Positions 9,835 through 18,341 of a DNA stretch of 64,000 nt are shown here, one piece after another. Made by a program: the position numbers and the translations under genes. This stretch comes from Flavobacterium sp. CF108 (lineage in GTDB: Bacteria; Bacteroidota; Bacteroidia; Flavobacteriales; Flavobacteriaceae), in assembly GCF_900129795.1 (NCBI RefSeq), contig NZ_FQWW01000008.1:259480-323479 (forward strand), given 5' to 3'. A model generated the notes under the pieces. It was not told the DNA's origin, did not search any database, and saw nothing but the letters and a program-made list of their open reading frames with translations. Every line of letters starts with the position of its first letter. Position 1 is the stretch's first letter.

Positions 9835-10938
9835 ATGATCAATAAAATAAAATATACAATTCTAATTCTTTTCGCATTGACTGCTTTTACAGCTTGCGAT
9901 AACGACGATGCGGTTACTGCAAACGTAGATGCAATGGTTGCAGAACCGGGAGATTTACTGAATCAGGCTTTTCCATTAAACAAAGTGAGAGTTGAAGGTA
10001 AAGGTTTAGAAGGATTAAAAAAGATAACGCTGGATAACAAAATTGACATTAGTTTCAATCCAAATTACAATTCAGACAAATCGTTTATTTTCACTATTCC
10101 TTTTGATGAAAAACTAGGAAGCCGATTTGGAAAACAGCCCATTACATTTATAACTGGAACGGGGTCTCTAACTAAAGAGATTGAAATTTTACAGCCAGTT
10201 CCAACCATTACAAAAACAATTCCGGCTGTCGCAACTCCGGGATTCCCGTTAGAAATTGAAGGAACCTGGTTTTATAATATTTCATCGATAACCTTAGGAG
10301 GAAAAGCGTTGAGTTATACGGTAAAATCGTCTTCTTCTGTTATTATTGGTTTACCTGCCAATGCAGTTTCAGGATCAGAATTGGTGATTACTACACCGGG
10401 AGGCGCCGCCAAACAAACAATAAATTTTGCAACCATCGTTTTGGTGTCTGATTTTGACGGAAATGGCCTAAGAACCGAATGGACTTCTTATGGTGATATC
10501 GAAAGTTTTAATGCAAGTACTCCGGGCGGACCAACAGGAAATTACACCACATTAGTTTGGGGCGGTTCAACTGCAAATGGTTATAACGGAAGCAGCGCCG
10601 GCGGCGGAGCTAGTTTCTTAAGCACTTCAAATACAGATGCGACAAAAGCTTATATTGATATTGATGTAAGTGCCAATGTGGTTGGGGCAAATTTTGCCAT
10701 TCAGTTAAATACTATCGACGGTGTAAACTATGGTTATAATTTTAAAATCACCGATGTAAACTGGACAACAAAAACCATATCAATAGCTGATTTTAAAGAC
10801 AATTACGGTTTTGGTTCAAACACGGCTGCAGCACTTAATGTTTCTAAAATTAATGAAATTAAGGTTGGAGTTGCTCAGGGAGATTCGCCGAATCCGAGTG
10901 CTATTAAATTTGACAATATTAAAATTCGTTACCAATAA
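9835..10938 (+). CDS. Surface glycan-binding lipoprotein with IPT/TIG domain (SusE-position)
   Basis: A 367-residue lipoprotein (Cys21 in FTACDNDD, acidic residues after the Cys as in surface-exposed lipoproteins). Residues about 125-200 form an IPT/TIG immunoglobulin-like domain (PTITKTIPAVATPGFPLEIEGTWF). The C-terminal 160 residues are a beta-sandwich rich in Gly, Ser, Trp and Tyr, ending in FDNIKIRYQ like a carbohydrate-binding jelly roll. This layout and position after SusD are those of the non-catalytic surface glycan-binding proteins of xylan and xyloglucan loci. No catalytic motif is visible. Confidence 0.8.
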   Translation: MINKIKYTILILFALTAFTACDNDDAVTANVDAMVAEPGDLLNQAFPLNKVRVEGKGLEGLKKITLDNKIDISFNPNYNSDKSFIFTIPFDEKLGSRFGKQPITFITGTGSLTKEIEILQPVPTITKTIPAVATPGFPLEIEGTWFYNISSITLGGKALSYTVKSSSSVIIGLPANAVSGSELVITTPGGAAKQTINFATIVLVSDFDGNGLRTEWTSYGDIESFNASTPGGPTGNYTTLVWGGSTANGYNGSSAGGGASFLSTSNTDATKAYIDIDVSANVVGANFAIQLNTIDGVNYGYNFKITDVNWTTKTISIADFKDNYGFGSNTAAALNVSKINEIKVGVAQGDSPNPSAIKFDNIKIRYQ

Positions 10939-10956
10939 TTGATTGGTCTTTAACTA

Positions 10957-10990
10957 AAAAAGAGGCTGTTTCAATTACAGCCTCTTTTAA
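10957..10990 (+). terminator. Terminator between glycan-binding protein and xylanase genes
   Basis: AGAGGCTGT at 10961-10969 pairs with ACAGCCTCT at 10977-10985 across a 7-base loop, followed by TTT. It may attenuate rather than fully stop transcription, since the xylanase gene starts 70 bases later in the same direction. Confidence 0.7.
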
Positions 10991-11061
10991 AAGTAAACCA
11001 AATAAATAAACTATAAATAAGGACATTCTTTCTAAAAGAATATTCTATAATAAAAAACAGT

Positions 11062-12453
11062 ATGAAAATTAAATTTTTACTAATGCTGACCAGCGTCGTC
11101 TTCTTTTTAAATGCCTGCTCAAAAGACGACAATGAAGTTGCTGAAACTTTAGAAACGCCAGTTGCAAACGCTCCAAAAGATGTAAATGACAATGGTTTTA
11201 AAGCAAAATGGAATTATGTTTCCTATTCAAAAAGCTATCTTTTAGACGTTTCAACAACCGAAAATTTTACCAGTTTTATCCCAAATTACAATGCAAAAGA
11301 AGTTACTGATTTAAACGAAGTTGTAGTAGGTTTAACCGGAGGAACTCAATATTATTACCGAGTAAGAGCTAAAAATGAAACAGAAATTTCAGGTTATTCA
11401 AATGTAATTAGTGTTGTAACAACAGGTTCGAGCGGTATTCCTGAAGATCCAACTTTTTTAAAGGTAAAAGCAAATAAATTAGCCAATCCGTTTTTTGTGG
11501 GTATGGCGATAAAAGCTTCACAATTAACAAATGGAAGTCCTTATGATGTTATTTTAAGAAATGAATTCAGCAGTATTTCTGCCGAATACGAAATGAAAAT
11601 GGATCAAATTTCGACGGCAAGCGGTGTTTACAACTGGACAGTTGCTGATAAAATTGTGGCTTACGGAAATGCTAATAATATCAATGTTCACGGTCATGCT
11701 TTAGTTTGGCATAATTCGGTACCGCAATGGTTAAAAGATTTTTCTGGTACTGATGCAGAATTTGCAGCAGAAGTAAAAAAATATATTACAGCTGTTGTTA
11801 CGCATTATGCAGGAAAAGTAAAATCATGGGATGTGGTTAACGAAGCTGTAGATGATAATGGCGGTGTCATGAGAAATACTATTTTCTTGCAGCGAATGGG
11901 ACCTAATTATGTAAAAGACTGCTTTCAATGGGCAAGAGAAGCTGCAACTGCCGCTGGTGATACATCATTATTGTTATTCTACAATGATTATGCTACCTCA
12001 GCTAATACTGCAAAACAAAACAAAGTTTTTAGCATTGTAGATGATTTAAAAGCAAGCAATATAATTGATGGTGTTGGTTTCCAAATGCACAATACGTATT
12101 TAAGCCCAACAAAAGCTCAAATAGAAACTGACCTGAACAAAGCTGTTGCAAAAGGATTAAAAATTCACGTTTCTGAATTAGATATACAAGTAAATCAATT
12201 TAATGATATTTCTAGTTTTACAAACGAAAGAAGATTAGCTCAAAAAGAGAAATACAAAGAAATGGTGAAAATTTATAATGCGCTTCCGGCAGCAAATAAA
12301 TACGCCTTAACTATTTGGGGAATGAAGGATAATGAATCCTGGATTCCATTTAACACTGACTTGGGTCACCCAGGAAATGACTGGCCTTTATTGTACGATT
12401 CAAATTTTGCAATCAAAAGTTCGCACACCGGATTCCTTGAAGGCTTAGATTAA
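11062..12453 (+). CDS. GH10 endo-1,4-beta-xylanase lipoprotein with Fn3 domain
   Basis: A 463-residue surface or periplasmic lipoprotein (Cys19 in LNACSKDDNE) that cuts the beta-1,4 xylan backbone. Residues about 35-125 form a fibronectin III domain; residues about 135-463 are the GH10 barrel. Visible family motifs are HGHALVWH, DVVNEAVDD with the acid/base Glu261, VSELDI with the nucleophile Glu372, and TIWGMKDNESW. The length fits a single-domain GH10 plus Fn3. It closes the plus-strand part of the utilisation locus and is the strongest pointer to its substrate. It may be co-transcribed with susCD by read-through of the hairpin at 10957-10990. Confidence 0.95.
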   Translation: MKIKFLLMLTSVVFFLNACSKDDNEVAETLETPVANAPKDVNDNGFKAKWNYVSYSKSYLLDVSTTENFTSFIPNYNAKEVTDLNEVVVGLTGGTQYYYRVRAKNETEISGYSNVISVVTTGSSGIPEDPTFLKVKANKLANPFFVGMAIKASQLTNGSPYDVILRNEFSSISAEYEMKMDQISTASGVYNWTVADKIVAYGNANNINVHGHALVWHNSVPQWLKDFSGTDAEFAAEVKKYITAVVTHYAGKVKSWDVVNEAVDDNGGVMRNTIFLQRMGPNYVKDCFQWAREAATAAGDTSLLLFYNDYATSANTAKQNKVFSIVDDLKASNIIDGVGFQMHNTYLSPTKAQIETDLNKAVAKGLKIHVSELDIQVNQFNDISSFTNERRLAQKEKYKEMVKIYNALPAANKYALTIWGMKDNESWIPFNTDLGHPGNDWPLLYDSNFAIKSSHTGFLEGLD

Positions 12454-12462
12454 ATTTTATTA

Positions 12463-12557
12463 TAACACGAATTACACGGATTAGCACAAATTAAAAAATT
12501 CGTTTGTGAAATTAATTTTCACAAACGAATTAGTGTTAATTGGTGTAATTCGTGTTT
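12463..12557. repeat. Long palindromic element between convergent GH10 and GH16 genes
   Basis: Outer arms near 12464-12477 (AACACGAATTACAC) and 12544-12557 (GTGTAATTCGTGTT) are complementary, and an inner stem TTCGTTTGTGAAA at 12499-12511 pairs with TTTCACAAACGAA at 12517-12529. The gap could act as a two-way terminator. Related words (CACGAATT ... AATTCGTG) recur at 50876-50953. Confidence 0.7.
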
Positions 12558-12560
12558 GTA

Positions 12561-13475
12561 TTAAATTGGTCTTTTATAAACCGTAACATCATCTACCCAC
12601 ATCATTACAGTTGAAAATAAGTTTAGTTTATTAGGATCAATAAAACTTGAGTCTTTTGAACCTACATTCACATTAAAAATAATCGAATGCGTTCCGAAAT
12701 TATTAAAATTAAGATTCGATACGCTGCTATTCGTATAGGCTGCAACCGTTACATTATCAACCTTAATAGTTACGGTAACTACGTTATTTTGCATTTTCCA
12801 AAAAGATTCGTATAAATGCCATCCGTTATTGCTGTCTACATTAAAATTCGACGGATAATTTCTTTCGGCTGAATTTCCTAATAAGTTGTTTCCAACAGAA
12901 GTTCCATAAAAAATATTCGAAGTAAAACGACTTGCATTAGGCGCAAACGAATACCCTTCCATAATATCGATCTCCCCTTTTGTTGGCCACCCATTTCCCT
13001 GTACAGACCAAAAAGCCGGCCACGCACCATAAGTATCTTTAAAAGACTTATAATTCGCCCCATCCATGGCTATTAATTTAATATTAGCCGAAAGCATATA
13101 CTCCGTGTTATTTTCTGGTTTGTATTGGTAATTAGAAGTAATAAAACCAGATTGGTATTTGTACGTGCTTAATTTTGTAGTTTTGATTTCTAAGCATTGT
13201 TTTCCGTCTCTCCATTGTGTGGTTGGAACTGAACTCGCATAGTCACAATACCAGGAATTGTAATCTGCTCGTTGTTCTTTTGTCCATTGTGAGAGATTGG
13301 AGCCTACATTAAATGTATCTTCAAATTGTTTTACCCAAGGCGCTCCGGCTACTTTTTTAGTACTTCCATTTGTACTCGCTTCGACAGAGTCTTTTTCTGT
13401 TACAGAATTTTCAGCGCACGAAGAAAATCCCAAAACGCATGTTAGCAATAATGTAATGCTGTTTAACTTTTTCAT
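12561..13475 (-). CDS. GH16-family beta-glucanase lipoprotein
   Basis: A 304-residue lipoprotein (Cys20 in FSSCAEN) with a concanavalin-like fold. The diagnostic GH16 motif is GEIDIMEGY: nucleophile Glu168, Asp170 and acid/base Glu173. Trp-rich segments on both sides (AWPAFWSVQGNGWPTKG; GWHLYESFWKM) line the glycan cleft. GH16 enzymes cut beta-1,3, beta-1,3/1,4 or related galactan links; the exact specificity cannot be read from this sequence. It converges on the xylanase gene, and its 5' side (13476-13688) has no ORF and no clear promoter. Together with GH3 and GH10 it suggests that the locus handles more than one beta-linkage. Confidence 0.9.
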   Translation of the reverse strand: MKKLNSITLLLTCVLGFSSCAENSVTEKDSVEASTNGSTKKVAGAPWVKQFEDTFNVGSNLSQWTKEQRADYNSWYCDYASSVPTTQWRDGKQCLEIKTTKLSTYKYQSGFITSNYQYKPENNTEYMLSANIKLIAMDGANYKSFKDTYGAWPAFWSVQGNGWPTKGEIDIMEGYSFAPNASRFTSNIFYGTSVGNNLLGNSAERNYPSNFNVDSNNGWHLYESFWKMQNNVVTVTIKVDNVTVAAYTNSSVSNLNFNNFGTHSIIFNVNVGSKDSSFIDPNKLNLFSTVMMWVDDVTVYKRPI

Positions 13476-13688
13476 AATTTGTGGTTTAGACGTTAGTAAA
13501 TTAATTATTGCTGCTTTTTGATTTCTTTTAGTTCAAAAACAACAGCAAAATTATTACTCATAAAAGTAAGTTTATACGAAAAAACTGAATAGAATATTTG
13601 AAGCAGTTAATAGCATAGATGTTGTATTTTTAATGCGACTTTAATAAATAATGGAGTTTTATCGACTAAAGCAACATTTAAAATACAA

Positions 13689-15452
13689 TTAAAACAGCGT
13701 AACACCAAAACTCCAGCCAACCCATCCGCTTATGCCTTTGCCATTATCTTTTATGACATTATAACGTTTGGTTCGATCCTGAACAAAAGTTGAAGTAGTA
13801 TTATCCGGCGCATTTTTATCTCTCTTTTCAGAAGTATAAATATTGAAAGATGGTCCGGCAGATATGGCTAAACCTTTAAAAATACGAAAGGTAAAAGGAG
13901 AATCGAATTTAGATAAAGAGTTGTAGCGATCCCAATTTCCTAAATAAAGATATTGCGAACTAATTTCAGGATTATATGTAAAACGTTTTCCTAAAAGTAT
14001 ATTTGTTCCAAAACCTATTCCAAAAGAAGTTAGTTTTTCTTCGTCGCTTCGTTCGCTTCTTCCTGCCATCAAAATGGTATAGAGTTTATTATCTCCCGTT
14101 TTTACAGCAACATTTATATCGGATATTTCATTACTGGTAATACTTATTTTTTTGTAACCATTCTTTTTAAAATTCAATAATCCCATACTATAACCTGATG
14201 GCGAATCGGTAATATTGATTAATCCAAACTGGAATCCATCTAATTCTTTGGCATAATTTAAAACCCCGGCTATTTGGGCACCGCGTACAATTCCGCTTCC
14301 TGAATTATAAATACCCGAAATCTGCAATCCGTTTTGAGTACCTTTTACCGTATTATAAATAGCAGACATTTGCATTCCTTTAGAATCTTTTTGTACGCTG
14401 TTGTAAATACCCGTAAGCTGCAAACCATTTAGCGAGTTTTTTATACTGTTATGAATTCCGCTCATTTGCAGTCCATTCAAATCTCCAAATACATTGTTAT
14501 AAATTCCGGCCAATTGAACTCCATTTACAGAACCTCCCACGGTGTTGAATATACCAGCCATTTGCAGCGCATTAACATTCATACGGGTAATATTGTAAAG
14601 ACCAGCCATTTCTAAACCACGAACTCCACCCGTATATCCTCCTAATAAGTTTAAAGAAAAACTACTGTTTAATTGTGAATTCATCATACCGCGGGTGCTT
14701 AAACTCGGAATTATCGATGCTTGTACCGGAACTTCAGAAATAAATCCTCCCAAATTGAGTGATTGTATTTTTTGTTTGGAAGAAATAAAGAAACGGCCAA
14801 TTCCTGTTCGTTCAACGGCAGAGAAATCGCCATCAACATAATCAGAGTTTGATTTTCTTGAACCCATTTGGATTTTAACTTCAGAAAGAAAAATGGTGGT
14901 AATCGTTTTATAGTTTTCTTTTACAACCGTCAGCTCAATGGTTTCGGGTACATTTTTAAGCTTCAGTTCAAAAAAGCCTTCCTTATCTGTTAAGGTAGAT
15001 TGTAAAGCATTCTTTTCGTAAACACTCGCGTTTTCAATTCGCTTGCTGGTTTTTACATCCATTATGTAACCGCTTACCACCTGATGATCGCCTACAACAT
15101 TATTTTTTTCTAACACAAGTGCGAGTTCTAAAGGTGCATAACGCAGAATAATAAATCCTTTTGATTCTTTATACTCGTATTTATTACCTAGTAGCTGATC
15201 TAAAACATCTTTTATTGTAGATTCCTTAGAATGAATGGTAACGGCACTATCTTTTACAACTAGTTTACTGTAATAAGCAAACCTGAAATTTCCTTTTTGC
15301 TCCATTACGTCTAAAATATGACCTAATGGTTTTTTATCTGCATCTATAGACATTTCGGTATCTAAGATAGATTGGGCATGAGCGCTGAAAAAAGCACTTG
15401 AAATAAGTAAGAATAAAACTTGTACAAAAGTAAATTTTGAAGGAATGGGCAT
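13689..15452 (-). CDS. STN-domain outer membrane protein with 16-residue surface repeats (LA_2272-like)
   Basis: A 587-residue protein with a signal peptide (cut near AHAQ, residue 27), an STN (secretin/TonB N-terminal) domain at about 30-105, a carboxypeptidase-regulatory-like domain at about 125-195, and from residue 279 a run of ten units. The first eight units (GLEMAGLYN, ALQMAGIFN, GVQLAGIYN, GLQMSGIHN ...) recur at exactly 16 residues. These resemble the LA_2272-type surface repeat. A C-terminal beta-rich part ends in Phe, like outer membrane barrels. No TonB plug is present, so it is not a TonB-dependent transporter although it carries the signalling domain. It is the last gene of the ECF/FecR operon, 12 bases after fecR, suggesting that the STN domain contacts FecR. 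Confidence 0.75.
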   Translation of the reverse strand: MPIPSKFTFVQVLFLLISSAFFSAHAQSILDTEMSIDADKKPLGHILDVMEQKGNFRFAYYSKLVVKDSAVTIHSKESTIKDVLDQLLGNKYEYKESKGFIILRYAPLELALVLEKNNVVGDHQVVSGYIMDVKTSKRIENASVYEKNALQSTLTDKEGFFELKLKNVPETIELTVVKENYKTITTIFLSEVKIQMGSRKSNSDYVDGDFSAVERTGIGRFFISSKQKIQSLNLGGFISEVPVQASIIPSLSTRGMMNSQLNSSFSLNLLGGYTGGVRGLEMAGLYNITRMNVNALQMAGIFNTVGGSVNGVQLAGIYNNVFGDLNGLQMSGIHNSIKNSLNGLQLTGIYNSVQKDSKGMQMSAIYNTVKGTQNGLQISGIYNSGSGIVRGAQIAGVLNYAKELDGFQFGLINITDSPSGYSMGLLNFKKNGYKKISITSNEISDINVAVKTGDNKLYTILMAGRSERSDEEKLTSFGIGFGTNILLGKRFTYNPEISSQYLYLGNWDRYNSLSKFDSPFTFRIFKGLAISAGPSFNIYTSEKRDKNAPDNTTSTFVQDRTKRYNVIKDNGKGISGWVGWSFGVTLF

Positions 15453-15464
15453 ATAAAAAAGGAA

Positions 15465-16445
15465 TTATTCTAATAAAATTTGATTGTTTTTACGTTCAAT
15501 TTCGATCCTGAAGGTTTCTTGAATTACTTCTAAAACCTGATCTAAGGATTGATCTTTAAATACAGTTGTTAATGGTTTTTCTTTTAAAGAAGGATTTTTA
15601 ATGATGATATTGACATTGTATATTTCGTTAAGTGCCTCAACTAATTCCTGCAATGATGTTTCATCACAAACTAATTCCTTATTGCGATAATAATTATATA
15701 ATCTGCCTTTGCTTCTACTTTTTAATAATTCCGGTTTATGATCGGCAATGACTACTTTTTCACCATGTCTTAATTCTACCTGATCTTTATTTTTACTCAC
15801 TTTTACAATTCCAGTTTCAACGTCTACCGTTGTTTTTCCGTTTTTGTTTTTCACATTAAAAGAAGTTCCTACGACTTGTACCGTAACATCATTAATTGTA
15901 ATGATAAACGGTTTTGTTTTATCTGGAGAAACATTAAAAAAAGCTTCGCCTTTTAAAGTAACCGGACGGGTTTTGCCCTTAAATTTGCTGGTATAAGACA
16001 AAGATGAATTTTTATTTAAAGTGACCGTTGTACCATCTGGCAATGTATCGTTTAAAGTAGAGTTTGAAGCATATATCTGAATTAATGTGTTTGATTTATT
16101 TTCGAAATAAGAATAACCAAGCCATCCTAAAGTACTAATTAAGAGAATAGAAGCCGCAATACGCAGCCAATAGACGGAAGATTTTTTAGGCGTTAATACC
16201 TGAACATCTTTATCCTGAATGCGATTTTGCAGCCGTTTCCAGGCCGCATCTTCATCTATGGTTTTATTTTCGGCGGCAATTAAAAGGCTGTCTTCCCAAA
16301 TTTTCTTAAAACCATTGTAGTAGTTCAGGTTTTTTTCATCGGCTTTAAGCCAAAATTCTACTGCTGCATTTTCGTCTGCATCAGTTTCGCCAACTAGGTA
16401 TTTCACTAGTAAATCATCGTTCATATTCATATTGTTTTGGCTCAT
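15465..16445 (-). CDS. FecR-family anti-sigma factor
   Basis: A 326-residue inner membrane protein. The N-terminal cytoplasmic part (1-90) with FWLKADEKNLNYYNGFKKIW holds the sigma-binding region, one membrane helix lies at about 91-113, and the periplasmic FecR domain follows with PDGTTVTLNKNSSLSY, GEAFFNVSPDKTKPF and VVGTSFNVKN. The C-terminal DUF4974-type domain (about 255-326) would meet the STN domain of the signalling partner. Its ATG overlaps the sigma gene stop by four bases (ATGA), so the two are translationally coupled and made in balanced amounts. Confidence 0.95.
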   Translation of the reverse strand: MSQNNMNMNDDLLVKYLVGETDADENAAVEFWLKADEKNLNYYNGFKKIWEDSLLIAAENKTIDEDAAWKRLQNRIQDKDVQVLTPKKSSVYWLRIAASILLISTLGWLGYSYFENKSNTLIQIYASNSTLNDTLPDGTTVTLNKNSSLSYTSKFKGKTRPVTLKGEAFFNVSPDKTKPFIITINDVTVQVVGTSFNVKNKNGKTTVDVETGIVKVSKNKDQVELRHGEKVVIADHKPELLKSRSKGRLYNYYRNKELVCDETSLQELVEALNEIYNVNIIIKNPSLKEKPLTTVFKDQSLDQVLEVIQETFRIEIERKNNQILLE

Positions 16446-17023
16446 GATCTTCGAATTAAATGTAATAAGGATAATAGAAAAGGAAGATATTCAACCAGTT
16501 TTGATCGTAATACTTTTAGGGCTTTGCCCATTTGGTTTTCGACTGTTTTTATCGAGATATTCAATTGATCGGCTATTTGCTGATATTTGAGCTGTTCGAA
16601 ACGACTCATTTGAAAAATGGTTCGGCATTGCGGCGGCAATTCGCTGATTGCTTTTTGAATGTCGTTTTCGAGTTCTGCTGCCATCATTTGGTTTGATGCA
16701 TCTTGATTTGAGGATTCCATATTACCTGAATACTGCAGTTGAAATGAGTTTTTTATTTTAAGGTGTTTGAGATGATTGAGACTTTCATTATGAACTGATC
16801 TGTAGAGGTACGCTTTTAATGAATCATCCATTTGCAGCTGCTCTTTCTTTTCCCAAATCCTAAAAAATACATTTTGTACAATCTCTTCGGCAATACTATC
16901 ATCTTTCATAAAAGTATAGGCAAAAGCATGAAGGTTTCTAAAATACGTTTTAAAAACCTTTTCAAAAGCTGCTTCGTTTCCGTTCCTTATCGAACTGATA
17001 GGGTCTATATTACTATACTCCAC
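16442..17023 (-). CDS. ECF RNA polymerase sigma factor, FecI-like
   Basis: A sigma-70 family extracytoplasmic-function factor. Region 2 is seen in AAFEKVFKTYFRNLHAFAYTF and AEEIVQNVFFRIWEKKEQL, and region 4 in LPPQCRTIFQMSRFEQLKYQQIADQLNISIKTVENQMGKAL. The frame stays open to an ATG at 17155, but that start would overlap the preceding gene by 71 bases and add 44 non-conserved hydrophobic residues. I prefer GTG at 17023, giving 193 residues, the usual length; TTG 17047 is another option. With FecR it forms a sigma/anti-sigma switch that would release transcription upon an outer membrane signal. Confidence 0.9.
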   Translation of the reverse strand: MEYSNIDPISSIRNGNEAAFEKVFKTYFRNLHAFAYTFMKDDSIAEEIVQNVFFRIWEKKEQLQMDDSLKAYLYRSVHNESLNHLKHLKIKNSFQLQYSGNMESSNQDASNQMMAAELENDIQKAISELPPQCRTIFQMSRFEQLKYQQIADQLNISIKTVENQMGKALKVLRSKLVEYLPFLLSLLHLIRRS

Positions 17024-17084
17024 TAATACGTTTTGACATTCAATCAAAGATAGATACTTTTTATATTTAATATTATTTTTTTGA

Positions 17085-17369
17085 TTAATTGTAAGAAGGA
17101 CTTGGCTGATCGTATATAATATTATGATTGGCCAATAGCTGAATAAAAGTATCAATCGTGGTATCGAGATCGAGATCTGTATTCAGGCTAAATTCATAAC
17201 AATGAACAATACAGCTGTGATCTGAGAGATACGTAAACGATAATCCTTTATCCATTCCTTCGGTAATCACAATTTCGTTCCCAATGGTTTTTACACAATT
17301 ATCTTTTCGGCTAAAGTATTCGAATAGCTGCTGTTGAAATGTTTGTTGTTTTTCTTGATTGGTTGGCAT
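17085..17369 (-). CDS. Unknown 94-residue protein in the ECF operon
   Basis: Not recognised. A small soluble protein, mildly acidic, without signal peptide or membrane segment, containing two Cys near the middle (DHSCIVHCYEF) and a Leu/Asp-rich stretch (LNTDLDLDTTIDTFIQLL). Its start lies inside the 3' end of the desaturase gene (79-base overlap in another frame) and its stop lies 61 bases before the preferred sigma start. The tight overlap argues that it is real and co-translated. A role next to the sigma factor, for example as a cytoplasmic modulator, is only a guess. Confidence 0.6.
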   Translation of the reverse strand: MPTNQEKQQTFQQQLFEYFSRKDNCVKTIGNEIVITEGMDKGLSFTYLSDHSCIVHCYEFSLNTDLDLDTTIDTFIQLLANHNIIYDQPSPSYN

Positions 17370-18322
17370 GATATAGGCAGTTTAAGAGGTTGAGTTGTTT
17401 CTTTTTTTAATTTGTTTTTGGCAATAATATCAGGACTGGCAAAAATGTAATACATCTTTTTCCGGAAGCCTTTTGCCTTTTTCACATCACTAATAATATC
17501 CTGAAATTCATGTATATTGAGATATAAAGGATTGAGTTTGCTTTTGAGTAAACTGGTAATTCCATAGCGCGGTTTTTCTTCTTCATATTGAAAAGAACCA
17601 AATAAATGATCCCAAATCATAAAAGTCGCACCAAAGTTTTTATCGAGGTATTTTTCCTGACTTCCGTGATGTACGCGATGATTAGAAGGAGTTCCGAAAT
17701 ATTTTTCTATAAAAGGATGCAGTTTTCCAATAGCTTCCGTATGTACCCAAAACTGATATAATACACTCAGCTGATTGGCAATGAAAAATACGGCTGGATG
17801 AAAACCGGCAAAAATTAGCGGAATAAAAAACACAATTTTTATATACTGAAACCAGCTCTGCCTAAAACTTACGGTAAGATTATATTGTTCTGCAGAATGA
17901 TGTACGACATGAGTTGCCCAGAAAAATCGGCAGTAATGAGAAATTCGGTGTGTCCAATACGAACTAAAATCATACAATATAAAACACGGAATTAAGCTCC
18001 ACCAGTTAAATTCCATTCGATAAGGAAGAATATTGTAAATCTCGACTACGGCATAAAGTAATCCCGTTTTCATTATTAAGTTTACGGTTAAATTCCCAAA
18101 ACCTATTAATATAGATCCCAAGGTTTCTTTTTTATCATATTCTTTTCGTTCTAAAAAATAAAAAACAACAAATTCGAGTACGGTAAAAAACAATACAACG
18201 GGCAGCGCATAAACTATTAAATTGGGAGCGCTTTTTTCTACTTCATAAATTCTTTCGATTGCAATAGGTTTTGCGCCAAAAATGGTCAGCTTAATAAACA
18301 GGTAATTGATGATTTTGATCAT
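17291..18322 (-). CDS. Fatty acid hydroxylase / sterol desaturase family membrane protein
   Basis: A 343-residue di-iron membrane enzyme. The three histidine clusters of the superfamily are all present: HRISH (His125, His129), HVVHH (His138, His141, His142) and HRVHH (His214, His217, His218). Four or so hydrophobic segments surround them (about 36-58, 68-95, 108-122, 160-190). Members hydroxylate or desaturate lipid chains using O2; in bacteria the substrate is often an acyl chain or carotenoid. The frame extends upstream to 18448, but ATG 18322 is preferred because it starts 20 bases after the stop of the preceding gene. The C-terminal 79 bases overlap the 94-residue gene. Confidence 0.85.
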   Translation of the reverse strand: MIKIINYLFIKLTIFGAKPIAIERIYEVEKSAPNLIVYALPVVLFFTVLEFVVFYFLERKEYDKKETLGSILIGFGNLTVNLIMKTGLLYAVVEIYNILPYRMEFNWWSLIPCFILYDFSSYWTHRISHYCRFFWATHVVHHSAEQYNLTVSFRQSWFQYIKIVFFIPLIFAGFHPAVFFIANQLSVLYQFWVHTEAIGKLHPFIEKYFGTPSNHRVHHGSQEKYLDKNFGATFMIWDHLFGSFQYEEEKPRYGITSLLKSKLNPLYLNIHEFQDIISDVKKAKGFRKKMYYIFASPDIIAKNKLKKETTQPLKLPISCQPIKKNNKHFNSSYSNTLAEKIIV

Positions 18323-18341
18323 GATGATTTTTTTGATTGAT

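Noticed and set aside
17024..17155. N-terminal extension of the ECF sigma factor from ATG 17155
   Set aside because: It overlaps the preceding gene by 71 bases and adds residues without resemblance to sigma factors; GTG 17023 gives the normal length.
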